Of a DNA stretch of 64,000 bases, positions 15,956-25,606 are shown one piece after another. The notes below the pieces were generated by a model. The model did no database searches, was not told the origin of the DNA, and saw only the letters and a list, made by a program, of their open reading frames with translations. How positions within the stretch are numbered: the stretch's first letter is position 1; each line of letters starts with the position of its first letter. Made by a program: the position numbers and the translations under genes. The stretch comes from Candidatus Aminicenantota bacterium (lineage in GTDB: Bacteria; Acidobacteriota; Aminicenantia; UBA2199), in NCBI GenBank assembly GCA_026393835.1, contig JAPKZK010000151.1:1-64000 (forward strand), in the 5' to 3' direction.

Positions 15956-17657
15956 TTTGTCCCCCTGTGGCTTTGATCTCGATACCACCGGTACTGCAAT
16001 AATTGTTAAAATCCCGTATGATGGGATTATGATCCAGGGCTAAATACCTGTAAAAGGTTTCAAAGGTCCCTTGATCTTTGAAACTCTCTATGGCCCCTTG
16101 ATAAAACTTTTCATAATTGGCCGGATCATGCTGCTGTTTATATATGTAACCCACAACCAAATACGAAGCGATATGCCCGGGGATACGCAAAAGGAGCTTT
16201 TCACAAAATTCCCTGAGGGAATCCAATTGCTCGGGGATATAAAGGGAAGCGTTATCGAGGAAATTTAATTCGATATTGGCGTCGTAGATAATCTCTTCGA
16301 GCTGCGCCGCCGTCCATTCATCGGAATAGAGGTAATTGGACCGCCGGGGCTCGAAATTATCCAGGTCATTCTCCTCGAAAACCAGGAGCTTGTTTTGCTG
16401 TGCTTCCCGGTAAAGCTCCGTGCCGGGATAAGGCACCAGGATCAGGAACTGGTTGGAATGGGCTTTCAGTTCACGGGCAATGTTCAGCGTCTCCTGCACC
16501 TGGGCCAGGGTCTCGTTGGGGAACCCAAACAAATAATTGATATGGACCCGTAATCCTCGCGATTTTATTAATTTGACAACTTCCCTTACTTTATCGAAAT
16601 CCAGGTTCTTTTTCAACCTTTTCTGCATCTCCGGGGACCCGGTTTCCACAGCAATCCCGACGGTCTTGATGCCCCCTTGTTTCAAGAGGTCCAGCATCTC
16701 CCCATCCAGGTGATGGGCATGGAAACTGGATGGTACGGGTTCCAAATCGATATGATTCTCCAAGACCCGGTGCAAGAAATCCATCATCCACTGCCTGTTG
16801 ATGGAGCGGTTATCATCGATAAAATGCAACTGCGCCCGGAACTTTTTATCCAGCGCCAGCATTTCCCGGATCAGGGTATCGACTTTCTTATAGCGGAGCT
16901 TGTAGCCCCAGGACAGTTGGGTGTTGCAAAAAGTGCACTGATACGGACAACCCCTGACGCCCTCGATGGCCAGCATGCGGTCCCCGCTGTTCTTAAAATA
17001 TTTTTCAACATCCAGGTATTCCCATGCGGCCGCCGGGATGTCGTTCATGTCCATGAAATGGGTGCGCGGCGTCACCCGGATATTTCCCTGTGGGTCTTTT
17101 TCGCCGTAACCGTTAAAGGGAAACCTCTCCTCGAAAGCCGGATCATGGAAATGGTTATACCGGTTTAAGATATGCACCAGGGTGGCTTCGCCCTCGCCGA
17201 TGACCACGGTATCCACTTCGAGGTCCTTCAAGCATTTGCCGGGGAAAATGGTGGAGTACCCGCCCCCCACGATAATTTTGGCCTGGGGGTGGTATTTCCT
17301 GGAAAGGGCGACGGCCAGGTGCAGCCAGCGTATGTTAAACACGAACATTACGGAAATGCCCAGCACGTCGTATTCCCTGTTTTTGATCTGTTCTTCCAGC
17401 AGCGCCGGGTAGTCGTATATGTCGATAGGAACCCCGGGTTTTTTATAGGCCTCGATGTTGATATCCACGGCTTTGATATCATAACCGAAGGTGTTGTGCT
17501 TTTGGAGGAATGCACACAGCGCCGCCAACCCGAAGGACGGGATGGGCCGGAAAGTATGCTTCAACCGGAAACTGTCGTTTTCCGGGACGGCGTCCGGGTG
17601 CACACAATGAGGAACTTTTAACAATAGTACTTTTCGATACTCTTTCACATTGGTCAT
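15945..17657 (-). CDS. B12-binding-domain radical SAM enzyme
   Basis: A 570-residue enzyme. Residues ~5-165 form a cobalamin-binding-like domain (IIVGGGYSTIFPG, then VVIGEGEATL). The radical SAM core begins with RGCPYQCTFC, ligands C237, C241 and C244. The C-terminal ~150 residues are helical and unrecognised. Family members are methylases or ring-forming enzymes in antibiotic, lipid and glycan pathways. The overlap with the PseB-like gene and the exporter upstream suggest action on a surface glycan or glycolipid; the exact reaction is not predictable. Confidence 0.8.
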   Translation of the reverse strand: MTNVKEYRKVLLLKVPHCVHPDAVPENDSFRLKHTFRPIPSFGLAALCAFLQKHNTFGYDIKAVDINIEAYKKPGVPIDIYDYPALLEEQIKNREYDVLGISVMFVFNIRWLHLAVALSRKYHPQAKIIVGGGYSTIFPGKCLKDLEVDTVVIGEGEATLVHILNRYNHFHDPAFEERFPFNGYGEKDPQGNIRVTPRTHFMDMNDIPAAAWEYLDVEKYFKNSGDRMLAIEGVRGCPYQCTFCNTQLSWGYKLRYKKVDTLIREMLALDKKFRAQLHFIDDNRSINRQWMMDFLHRVLENHIDLEPVPSSFHAHHLDGEMLDLLKQGGIKTVGIAVETGSPEMQKRLKKNLDFDKVREVVKLIKSRGLRVHINYLFGFPNETLAQVQETLNIARELKAHSNQFLILVPYPGTELYREAQQNKLLVFEENDLDNFEPRRSNYLYSDEWTAAQLEEIIYDANIELNFLDNASLYIPEQLDSLREFCEKLLLRIPGHIASYLVVGYIYKQQHDPANYEKFYQGAIESFKDQGTFETFYRYLALDHNPIIRDFNNYCSTGGIEIKATGGQSVG

Positions 17658-17712
17658 GTCGATTGCTATCTTATGTCAATTTTAAAAGGAATTTCATTTG
17701 CAACGAGCGTTG

Positions 17713-17822
17713 GTAGGGGACAGGCACTGCCTGTCCCAACGATGAATCTGAAGGTGGTAGGGAACAGGCACTGCCTGTCCCAACGATGCATTTGAGGGAA
17801 CAGGCAACGCCTGTTCCCTACT
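17713..17822. repeat. three consecutive palindromic repeat units
   Basis: Three hairpin-forming units lie in a row: GTAGGGGACAGGCACTGCCT ... at 17713-17740, a variant at 17757-17783, and an inverted-orientation variant ending CTGTTCCCTAC at 17797-17822. They lie between the large secreted-protein gene and the radical SAM gene and could act as transcription stops or REP-like mobile repeats. Confidence 0.65.
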
Positions 17823-17883
17823 AATTTTCAATATCAAAACATCCATAATTTATCGGACACCTCTATTTATAACTCAACCTAAT

Positions 17884-20800
17884 CTATTTGCCGGGGAATT
17901 GGGGAACGATTCGTATATGTACGGTCTTTTTAATTTGGTCGCCGTTTCCATCGTTCCAGGTAAACGCCAATTCATAATCGCCCAAAAAGCCGGGGCCGGG
18001 CTGCCAGCGGAAAATGCCGTTAGCGGTATCCAGGCTCGAACCGCTGGGTAACGGTTCCATGTCGGCGCCCGCGCCCGTTGCCAGGCGACCGGTCAGGCCG
18101 CTTCCGCTTCCATTACACAATGGTATTTCGATGCGCTGCAGTTCGCTGATTTCCAGGTACGACGGCGTCTGTGTTGGTTGTTCTGGCGGGTAAATTTCAC
18201 TTTGCCGCGCGTCTATATCCGGGTTATAATTCTTTTTAAGCGTAGGGATTTGTATCCTGGAGGAATCGTTTCCTGCTGCATTGGCGTGTGTTTGGCCGGC
18301 GTCGTAACTTGTGGGGGCGCTTTCCGTATTATAGATGGAGAAAAAGCGGGAGCCGATGCCTTCGCTATTTCCGCCGTCGTCACTTACTGTCCAGGAGATC
18401 AAATGGAGTCCATTGGCATAGGCAGTGGAGTCGAATTCGAAATACCCGGTGGGGCCGCCGCTGTTTTTTAAGCCGGGGAACAGGGCCTCAATGCCGCCGC
18501 TGGGACCATTATACCCGGCGAGGGTTCCCCTGTAAGTACCGTCGATCCATACCTGGATGGTGGAGCCGTCCTTGGCGATCATGTTGGGCTGCGGCGTCAA
18601 TGCCCAGCCCCAGTTCTTGAAATCGCTGCCGGAAATGGTTCCGCCCTGGGCAGGGGTATCGATGGCGCCAAAGGGTTTCCCTGAATGGGCGTTATCGATG
18701 GTAATGGTTTTGGGTCCGAAGGTGATGGTTTTTCCACCCGTATCCGCGGCAATGGCGGTTATGGTGTAGGCGCCGTCCGGGAGTGAATTGGTCAGCAGCA
18801 TATAGCCCCACCCCGCACGGTAATATTTGGGGAAATAGGAATACGCGGCCGCCACATCGGACCTGGCGCCTTCCACGAATATGGCCTGCCCGATATAACT
18901 CCCTTCATTATAATATAATTTTACATCCTGTACTTCGACGTCATCCAGTACCCAACCGGTGATAGGAATACTCCCATATACGGTTGCGCCATCGACCGGC
19001 GTGGCCATTTCGCCGAAAGGCGGCAAATCATCCGCGGTCGCCTTGACTTTCAGGTTTACCGTCACCAAATCCGGCGAATTACTGGCAGCCGAATCGCTGA
19101 CGGCGATGGTCCCGGTGTAATCTCCCGCAGCTAACCCACTGGGGTATGCGGAAATTTGCACCACGGCGTCGCCGGTCCCTGAAGTTTTGTCCAGCGATAT
19201 CCACGATTGATCGGCGACAGCCAGCCAATTCAGCGTTTTACCGCCGACGTTGGTTATGATCATCGCCTGGGCGCCGGTGGGGGACGCGCTGTCGATAATA
19301 TAGCCGTAATTAAACCGGTGCCGGTTTATATCCAGCTTCGGGGGTTTCCCGGAAAGAATGGTAAACACGCTGCTGCTGGTATCCCATGCGGAACCGTCGG
19401 ATACGCTGGTCAAGCGAACTTTGCAAAGGGTTGACGGGGCTTCGGGTACAGTCCAGGTAAATTTGCCGCTATTGGGGGCGGAATCGCCGATGGAGTTCCA
19501 ACTGCCGGCGTTATTGGCGGTATACTCTATTTTGATAGTCCCGGTGACGTTTTTACTGGTCCAGGTAATGTCGTGCGCGGACCCGCCATCCCATTTCTCG
19601 CCGCCGTTGGGAGAGGTAAGGGTAATGGTCCCGACGGTCCCGGAACGGGCGATGGTAAAAGGCCCATTACTGACATCCGCGGGGCTCCCGGAGATATCCC
19701 AAACCTGTACATAACAATTGGTGGAAGGGACATCGGCCACCCTTTTCCAGGTCAGGCTGCCCGAGTTGCCGTAACTGGAAGTTAAACGATTCCAGGTTTC
19801 CATGCCGTCGGTGGAATAGTCGATATTTAAAAGGCCCACGCTGCCGGTGGAGGTCCATTTAATGGTGGTCGGTTGGCCCACGATCCATCGTTCACCGCCG
19901 TTGGGAGACGTGACGGTAATGGTTCCGCCGCCGCCTGAACCGATGATGGAAAAAGCGCTGTTACTGGTATCCGAAGGACTACCGCCCACTGCGGAAACCT
20001 TCACAAAACAACTGGTGGAAGGAGTGGGGGGGATCGGCCAGAGAAGTGAACCGGAGTTGTTGCGATTGGAAGTCACGCGCATCCAGGTTTTCCTGGCGTC
20101 GATGGAATAATCGATATTCACATTACCCACATCGCCTGTGGAGGTCCATGTAACAGTGTACTTCTGGCCCGCCTGCCACTTTTCGCCGCCTTTCGGCGAG
20201 GTGACGGTAATGGAACCGCCGCCCCCGCCCGGGGTCAATATGGGCGGCGGCGTCCCGCCCTTGGGGCTATAATGGGCGGCGTAAAGTTGAAGCTCTTCCT
20301 CTTCCGGGGGCAATCCCCTGGGGCCGCCGTTGCCGACGCCGACCAAAACATTCGCGCCGCTACCGTAATTCATGGCAAAAATAAAACGCTTGGTGTGAGC
20401 ATTGCCCTCTCTCCAGGTAATGCCGTCGTCGCTGTTCAGCATAAAGCCGTGTTCGCCGGCGGCGATAAAAGTGTCCGGGGCAGTGGCGCAGCAGTACAAT
20501 TGATCGATAATATTGTAATCTTCCACCAGCCTGACGCGAGTAGTCCAGCCGGTCCCGGAGGCGCCGGCGGTGGCGATATTCCTGCCCACGGCCAGCCATT
20601 TGTTATTCCCGTAAGCGATACCCCGCACGGCTTCTCCCAAAGAGCCGACATTGGACCAGCTCCCTTGCTCCCCGGTGGCGCTTCTAAATATGGCCCCTGA
20701 ACCGGCGCAGCCTATCATAAAATACCCGTTGGCGAAAGCGATACACCTGGCTGAACTTCCGAGCATATATTTTGACCACCCGGTTTTTCCATCGGCGCTG

Positions 20801-21288
20801 GTCCAGATGCCGCCGCCTTCATCCTGGGCCACGAATTTCCCGCTGCCATAGGCGACTTTATAAATATCATCGACATTATTGTTGTTCCTCGGGTGGGCAA
20901 TTTTCCAGGTATCCCCTTGATCTTCGCTGTATATAATGGCCTCGTCCCTGCCTACGGCGACTACCGTGCCCACGCCGTCATAACCGACGCCGAACAGGTG
21001 GTCGCTGGTGGACAGGGGCGTGTTTTTTTTGGTCCAATTGTAACCGTTGGAGCTTACATAGCACACCCCTTGAAGCCCCACCCCGATAAAATGGGAACCT
21101 ACCCAGGCCGCATCACGGATATCGATCTCTGTTTTTAAATTTCCATTGAGCCAGTCGTTGGCATAATCCTGGGCGTGCAGTGAAACAACCCCGAACATTA
21201 CTCCCCATATTAAGAGAATAACGCCTAAATAATGCAACGATCTCCCCCTCTTTTTAATTTGTTTAATCATATTATTTATTTTCATCAT
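17884..21288 (-). CDS. large secreted multidomain protein (BNR-like, Ig-like repeats)
   Basis: An 1134-residue exported protein. A signal peptide (hydrophobic stretch ending near LHAQ) is followed by ~300 residues of BNR/YCF48-like repeats (SSNGYNWTKK, SEDQGDTWK, SADGKTGWSK). Three repeats of the TVTSPNGGEKW ... WTSTG Kre9/KNH-like type follow (~residues 355-650), then a BACON-like segment (VADQSWISLDKTSGTGD), two Ig-like domains (GSIPITGWVLDD; GTISGSDFKNWGWAL) and a C-terminal Ig-like domain (FRWQPGPGFLGDYELAFTW). It is likely a cell-surface or extracellular adhesin/glycan-binding protein. Shares the minus-strand block with the exporter genes. Confidence 0.8.
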   Translation of the reverse strand: MMKINNMIKQIKKRGRSLHYLGVILLIWGVMFGVVSLHAQDYANDWLNGNLKTEIDIRDAAWVGSHFIGVGLQGVCYVSSNGYNWTKKNTPLSTSDHLFGVGYDGVGTVVAVGRDEAIIYSEDQGDTWKIAHPRNNNNVDDIYKVAYGSGKFVAQDEGGGIWTSADGKTGWSKYMLGSSARCIAFANGYFMIGCAGSGAIFRSATGEQGSWSNVGSLGEAVRGIAYGNNKWLAVGRNIATAGASGTGWTTRVRLVEDYNIIDQLYCCATAPDTFIAAGEHGFMLNSDDGITWREGNAHTKRFIFAMNYGSGANVLVGVGNGGPRGLPPEEEELQLYAAHYSPKGGTPPPILTPGGGGGSITVTSPKGGEKWQAGQKYTVTWTSTGDVGNVNIDYSIDARKTWMRVTSNRNNSGSLLWPIPPTPSTSCFVKVSAVGGSPSDTSNSAFSIIGSGGGGTITVTSPNGGERWIVGQPTTIKWTSTGSVGLLNIDYSTDGMETWNRLTSSYGNSGSLTWKRVADVPSTNCYVQVWDISGSPADVSNGPFTIARSGTVGTITLTSPNGGEKWDGGSAHDITWTSKNVTGTIKIEYTANNAGSWNSIGDSAPNSGKFTWTVPEAPSTLCKVRLTSVSDGSAWDTSSSVFTILSGKPPKLDINRHRFNYGYIIDSASPTGAQAMIITNVGGKTLNWLAVADQSWISLDKTSGTGDAVVQISAYPSGLAAGDYTGTIAVSDSAASNSPDLVTVNLKVKATADDLPPFGEMATPVDGATVYGSIPITGWVLDDVEVQDVKLYYNEGSYIGQAIFVEGARSDVAAAYSYFPKYYRAGWGYMLLTNSLPDGAYTITAIAADTGGKTITFGPKTITIDNAHSGKPFGAIDTPAQGGTISGSDFKNWGWALTPQPNMIAKDGSTIQVWIDGTYRGTLAGYNGPSGGIEALFPGLKNSGGPTGYFEFDSTAYANGLHLISWTVSDDGGNSEGIGSRFFSIYNTESAPTSYDAGQTHANAAGNDSSRIQIPTLKKNYNPDIDARQSEIYPPEQPTQTPSYLEISELQRIEIPLCNGSGSGLTGRLATGAGADMEPLPSGSSLDTANGIFRWQPGPGFLGDYELAFTWNDGNGDQIKKTVHIRIVPQFPGK

Positions 21289-21309
21289 TTTATATCCTCC
21301 TTATCCCTA

Positions 21310-21852
21310 TTACCTGGCAAAAAAGGTAATTTTCTCGATGTCTTCATAATTTAAGGTCCTGGTATCCGTGGTATTGAGTACTTTTCCTTTCAAACCCTGC
21401 TGCGCCAGGGGTTTATCCACGTTGTGTTCTCCCGGCTGGAAAAAGCCCTCGTATTTATCGAGGTCCAGCAGGTATATTTTGAATAACCGGTCTTTCTTTT
21501 TTGTACATTTGTTTTCGGCAATGCCGAGAAGCTCGATTTCCTGGAGATTATCCAGGCTGATGCTGTACTCCCGGCAGGACTCCTGCTCAATAAAAAGAAC
21601 CCTGTTTTCACCGAAAGTTTTGGTTTTGCCGGTTTTTGGGTCGTCCGCGGTTATACCCGGTTGAAATGCGTAATTCATCTGCATGAAGGAACGGTACTCG
21701 AAAACCGCTGTTTCTCCATTCTTCAAATTTACCTGGACATACTGTTTGTTTTCGCTCCCCTGGACAACCTCTCCCGATATTTCGAAATTGAAACCGGCAA
21801 TTGCTATTAAAATTAAACCCATTATTATCTTTGTTGCTGCATGTTTATTCAT
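21310..21852 (-). CDS. secreted hypothetical protein (180 aa)
   Basis: A 180-residue protein with an N-terminal hydrophobic signal (IIMGLILIAIAGFNF) and no later membrane segment. The mature part contains VNLKNGETAVFEYRSF and ends TLNYEDIEKITFFAR, a pattern of beta-strand-rich small periplasmic proteins. It is 21 nt upstream of the large secreted protein, so probably in one operon and perhaps functionally linked. A GGAGGAAA-type ribosome binding site precedes ATG 21852. Confidence 0.65.
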   Translation of the reverse strand: MNKHAATKIIMGLILIAIAGFNFEISGEVVQGSENKQYVQVNLKNGETAVFEYRSFMQMNYAFQPGITADDPKTGKTKTFGENRVLFIEQESCREYSISLDNLQEIELLGIAENKCTKKKDRLFKIYLLDLDKYEGFFQPGEHNVDKPLAQQGLKGKVLNTTDTRTLNYEDIEKITFFAR

Positions 21853-21921
21853 GGTATTTCCTCCTATTTAAGTTATTGTACCACAATTTAAAGCGATTAA
21901 GCAAGTTTTTTTTATTTTTAA

Positions 21922-22866
21922 CTATATGGGGTAGCCGTATTTCTCCAGCGGCAGGCGGTATTCGCTAATCAGCAAACGGTTCCCCGCCCTGTAAAGCTCC
22001 CCGATCCGGTCTACCCAACCCGGGGGTATTTGCGCTTCCGCGTCTTGTTTCCTCCGTTTGTTTTTCGTTAAAAACAGGTATATTTTTAACAATTTTGAAA
22101 TCAAATAGCTGCGACTGAAAGGATGCCAGCGTGATCTTAATACTTCGGATTCCAATTGGAAGCGGCTGATCCCCCGGTTGGCATGTTTCCCCGCCAGTAA
22201 TACCCGCGTCTCTTCGGCGTCGATTCCTAAGAAATCGGATAATTTCCCGGCGTATTCCCCGGGGGTATTGATTAATTCTTCCAGCAAGAGCACGCACACG
22301 TTATTCTTCCCGAACAACCGGGCGTAATAAGCGATGGTTTTAAAATAATCGGCATGGCCCAGGTAGCTTCGTTCGATATTTTCAAAGGCCAGGGCGAGCC
22401 ATTCCCGGAAGGTGACGTGCAGCCCGGAATATTTGGGGGGTACATAATTCAACTGCCGTCCCCGGCTGAGGTAAGCGGCTTTTAGGAGTTCGAACTGGTC
22501 CCGGATGGTGATTATAATCCCGGCGCCCGGGAACGCTTCCTTGAGCCGTTGGGCCACGAGGCCTTTGTCCCGCGCCTTGGAGTAAGAAAGCAGCATTTCC
22601 TCGGAGAGCAGGATGACTTTCTTTGCGGGATTGATATTCAATAGGATTTCCTTCTCCAGGTGATTTTTAAGCGGGCCGGGGTCGTAGGCTAAACTCTCCT
22701 GCATGATCAACCGGTGCACCAGGGTTTTAAGGGTATCGTCGGCGTAGGGTTTGCCCAGGTAATGCACCTGGGAATGGTTACTGAACAGGTGTTTTTGCAG
22801 GGTAGTGGTGCCGGTCTTGGAAAAGCCTACGTGAAGGACGATATTACAATCAGGCGCCGGGTTCAT
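21922..22866 (-). CDS. sulfotransferase family protein
   Basis: A 314-residue PAPS-dependent sulfotransferase. The 5'-phosphosulfate-binding loop GFSKTGTTTLQ is at residues 14-24, and the 3'-phosphate region is probably IIITIRDQFELLKAAYLS near residue 116. It overlaps the 3' end of the ABC ATPase gene by 17 nt, indicating translational coupling. The natural reading is that the exported polysaccharide, or a glycolipid made alongside it, is sulfated. The acceptor cannot be named. Confidence 0.82.
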   Translation of the reverse strand: MNPAPDCNIVLHVGFSKTGTTTLQKHLFSNHSQVHYLGKPYADDTLKTLVHRLIMQESLAYDPGPLKNHLEKEILLNINPAKKVILLSEEMLLSYSKARDKGLVAQRLKEAFPGAGIIITIRDQFELLKAAYLSRGRQLNYVPPKYSGLHVTFREWLALAFENIERSYLGHADYFKTIAYYARLFGKNNVCVLLLEELINTPGEYAGKLSDFLGIDAEETRVLLAGKHANRGISRFQLESEVLRSRWHPFSRSYLISKLLKIYLFLTKNKRRKQDAEAQIPPGWVDRIGELYRAGNRLLISEYRLPLEKYGYPI

Positions 22867-24112
22867 CGCAAACCGTCCATGAGGCGTCCATTACCACGAA
22901 CCCTTTGGTGGGGTCATTGTGTTTGATAATGGACATATCCGCCATAATACTGAAGGTAACCGCGGCGTGGGTCTTATACAACCCGCCGCCGTCGAAATCC
23001 AGGACATAGAACCCGATATTGTAATTGCCTTCCCGGAACCGGTTTTTCTCCATATTGCATTGGACGGTGACGGGTCCTTTATTGGGACGGGAATCGAGCC
23101 GCAGCTTACTGGAACTGATAACCACATCATCCACCTGGTCGCGGATATTAATGGCCAGCAGTACGTTTTCCAGTTCTTTGACGAACTCCATGACAAAGGT
23201 TATTTTGATGTCGTCAAAGGTGGAGAATTCTTCGGTTTCCACGCCCTGTTGGTTGGACAGGCGGAGCTCATGTAAAATAAAGAGATCGGGCATGGTCATG
23301 TAGGCGGAATGCATGAGGTGGCCATGGGTTTCTTTTTGGTTGGCTTTTGCTTTTTTAATGGAATCGCTGAGGTAGATGGAGGTGATATCATCGGATGGTC
23401 CCACTGCTTTCACCTGTCCTTTGTCCAGGTAGATGCATCGGGAGGTGAGGGAAGAGACCAGGGCCATGTTATGGGAGACAAAGAGCACGGATATGCCCGA
23501 ATGGAGGAGTTCCATCATTTTGTTGCGGGCCTTGCGCCGGAACGAGGCGTCGCCCACGGCCAGTACTTCATCCACGATGAGGATATCGGGTTTTAAGTTG
23601 ACGGCCACGGCGAAACCCAGTCTGACGTGCATGCCGGAGCTGTAGCTTTGCACCGGCATGTCGATGAATTCGCTCATTTCGGAGAAATCCATGATTTCTT
23701 CCAGCAGTTTATCCATTTCTCTTTTGGAGAAACCCAGGACGGCGCCGTTGATATAGATATTTTCGCGGCCGGTGAGGATGGGATTAAAGCCCGCGCCCAG
23801 GGCGATGAGGGCCTGGATTTTGCCGCGGATGGTGATTTCGCCTTCATCGGGTTTGATGAGGCCGGAGAGGAGTTTGAGCAGGGTAGTTTTGCCGGCGCCG
23901 TTGGCGCCGATCAAGCCCACCAATTCTCCTTTGTAGATTTCGAAATTGACGTCTTTCAGCGCCCAAAATTCGTCTTTGCGTAATTTGGAACGGCTTTTCC
24001 TGCTGCCGGTCAATTCGGCGCCGATATCCCTGACGCCGTACCACAGCGACCGTTTCAGGCGCCGGCAGAATTTTTTCCCCAGGTGTTCGATTTTCACAAG
24101 CGGTTCAGTCAT
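22850..24112 (-). CDS. wzt: polysaccharide ABC exporter ATPase with Wzt-like C-terminus
   Basis: 420 residues. The N-terminal ATPase has Walker A GANGAGKTT (residues 69-77), signature YSSGMHVRLGF, Walker B ILIVDEVLAVGD and H-loop SHN. Residues ~270-420 form an extra beta-rich domain (IKITFVMEF, YNIGFYVLDFDGG) matching the Wzt C-terminal carbohydrate-binding domain. It powers export of a finished glycan across the inner membrane with the permease encoded 4 nt upstream. The symbol is by family; the O-antigen or capsule identity is not known. Confidence 0.87.
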   Translation of the reverse strand: MTEPLVKIEHLGKKFCRRLKRSLWYGVRDIGAELTGSRKSRSKLRKDEFWALKDVNFEIYKGELVGLIGANGAGKTTLLKLLSGLIKPDEGEITIRGKIQALIALGAGFNPILTGRENIYINGAVLGFSKREMDKLLEEIMDFSEMSEFIDMPVQSYSSGMHVRLGFAVAVNLKPDILIVDEVLAVGDASFRRKARNKMMELLHSGISVLFVSHNMALVSSLTSRCIYLDKGQVKAVGPSDDITSIYLSDSIKKAKANQKETHGHLMHSAYMTMPDLFILHELRLSNQQGVETEEFSTFDDIKITFVMEFVKELENVLLAINIRDQVDDVVISSSKLRLDSRPNKGPVTVQCNMEKNRFREGNYNIGFYVLDFDGGGLYKTHAAVTFSIMADMSIIKHNDPTKGFVVMDASWTVCDEPGA

Positions 24113-24116
24113 TTTG

Positions 24117-25007
24117 TTATGCTCCGATACGTTCGATAATAATCGGCAAGGCCAGGCGGTAGATGATCCAGCCGATAAACAGGAATCCCAGGGTCAGGCC
24201 GAACACGATGCCGAAGGTTGGTAAATCGTCCGGGATACCGCGGAGTACCAGGTCTTTGGCCCCCATTAACAGCGGCGTGATGGGGTTTGCCCTCATGATT
24301 AGTCCCAATGTTCCCTGGGTGGAGGGCAGGTAGGCCACGGGGGTGAGAAATATGAGGCCCGAGGTGGCGATTACGAGGGCGGATTGTACATCTTTATACA
24401 GTAAGCCCAGCGGGATCAATAAAACTCCTACCATGGTGCCCATCAGCAATAACCCGATCAAGGGAATGGGCAGGAAAACCACGGTCCAGGAGACAGCCAC
24501 CCCGTAGTAGATCAATATCGCCACCAGCAAGATGCATTTGATGGTGAAACTGAACAGGGCGTCGCCCATGCCGCAAAGGATCAATGCTTCCCTGGGCAGG
24601 TTGATTTTTGTCAGTATCATTTTCGATTCCATGATGACTTTTAGGGGAGCGTTCAGGGCGTCCACGAACAAATAGAAAAAAGTGGTGCCCATCATCACGT
24701 ATGCGGGGTAAGGGATGCCGACGCCGATTTTTTTGGGGTCGATCATGGTGGAGGACCTGAGCAGGATAAATACCATGCTGCTGACCAGTGGGGGGAAGAT
24801 GGCCCAGAAATATCCCAGCGCGGTCTGGCGGTATTGGGCGGAAATATCCCTGATTAATAATCGCCAGGCCAGTTCCCTGGAGGCTTTTAAGTCATGCCAC
24901 ATTTCCTTGAGCAGGGAAATGGGATGGCGAATCCTGGATTCGGGTGTATACCTGGTTACTTCGAGATTTCTTACGTCTCCATATTTCTGTTCATACGATT
25001 CGGTCAT
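24117..25007 (-). CDS. wzm: polysaccharide ABC-2 type permease (Wzm-like)
   Basis: A 296-residue integral membrane protein with about six hydrophobic spans after an ~70-residue N-terminal region. RDISAQYRQTALGYFWAIFPP is a hallmark of ABC-2 glycan exporters. AAGGAAA precedes ATG 25007. It is the first gene of the minus-strand exporter block (permease, ATPase, sulfotransferase), with tight spacing to the ATPase gene. Tandem repeats lie immediately upstream. Confidence 0.87.
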   Translation of the reverse strand: MTESYEQKYGDVRNLEVTRYTPESRIRHPISLLKEMWHDLKASRELAWRLLIRDISAQYRQTALGYFWAIFPPLVSSMVFILLRSSTMIDPKKIGVGIPYPAYVMMGTTFFYLFVDALNAPLKVIMESKMILTKINLPREALILCGMGDALFSFTIKCILLVAILIYYGVAVSWTVVFLPIPLIGLLLMGTMVGVLLIPLGLLYKDVQSALVIATSGLIFLTPVAYLPSTQGTLGLIMRANPITPLLMGAKDLVLRGIPDDLPTFGIVFGLTLGFLFIGWIIYRLALPIIIERIGA

Positions 25008-25115
25008 TTAGGTTTCCTTTTGTTCCCGGTTTGAGCGTTTGAGCTTTCAAGTGTTTATGGTAACATAATTGCAGGAAGTTTTCAAGCCGCGTGAATTCAC
25101 CGTCTAAATATATAA

Positions 25116-25180
25116 GCCGCGAAGAACGCAAAGGGGCGCGAAGAAAATAATAGGAAAAACCTTTAATGAAAAGCTTTCGG
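25116..25180 (+). repeat. leader shared with the 44-kb array
   Basis: A ~65-bp segment beginning GCCGCGAAGAACGC and ending in TAATGAAAAGCTTTCGG. It is repeated with few changes at 44048-44113 and in part, reversed, at 14889-14928. The two longer copies each sit directly before a tandem array of 20-21 bp units whose sequences are unrelated to each other. ATGAAAAGCTTT could start a short peptide (MKSF) in both. Confidence 0.65.
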
Positions 25181-25203
25181 ATATTTTTATCTTCCCTGAC
25201 CTG

Positions 25204-25515
25204 GGGGAAACCTTTCCCAATGTTTTGGAACTCTTCCCCCAAGTGGGGGAACCCTTCCCCTAAGTGGGGGACCTCTTCCCCTAAGTCGGGGAAACCCTCC
25301 CCTAAGTCGGGGAAACCCTCCCCTAAGTGGGGGACCTCTTCCCCTAAGTCGGGGAAACCCTCCCCTAAGTTGGGGACCTCTTCCCCTAAGTGGGGGAAAC
25401 CCTCCCCCATGTGGGGGAACTCTTCCCCTAAGTGGGGGAAACCTTCCCCTAAGCCGGGGAGACCTCCCCCCGAGTTGGGGAAACCCTCTCCAAAGTTGGG
25501 GAAACCTTCCCCCGC
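25204..25515. repeat. tandem array A, 21-bp units
   Basis: About 14-15 degenerate units of 21 bp, each built around a CCCCTAAGT(G/C)GGGG hairpin-like core followed by GAAACC(C/T) or GACCTC. Because 21 is a multiple of three, frames stay open on both strands and encode heptads (GEGFPHL/GEEVPDL on minus, PSPKWGK on plus). I read this as a DNA-level repeat rather than a gene. Confidence 0.8.
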
Positions 25516-25606
25516 CCGTGGGGACATTTGCGCTAACCGGAAAAGGGTCTTTTCCGCCTATTTCTTAAATTGCTTCATTGGAATAGGCAGTGCTCCCACT
25601 ATTTTT

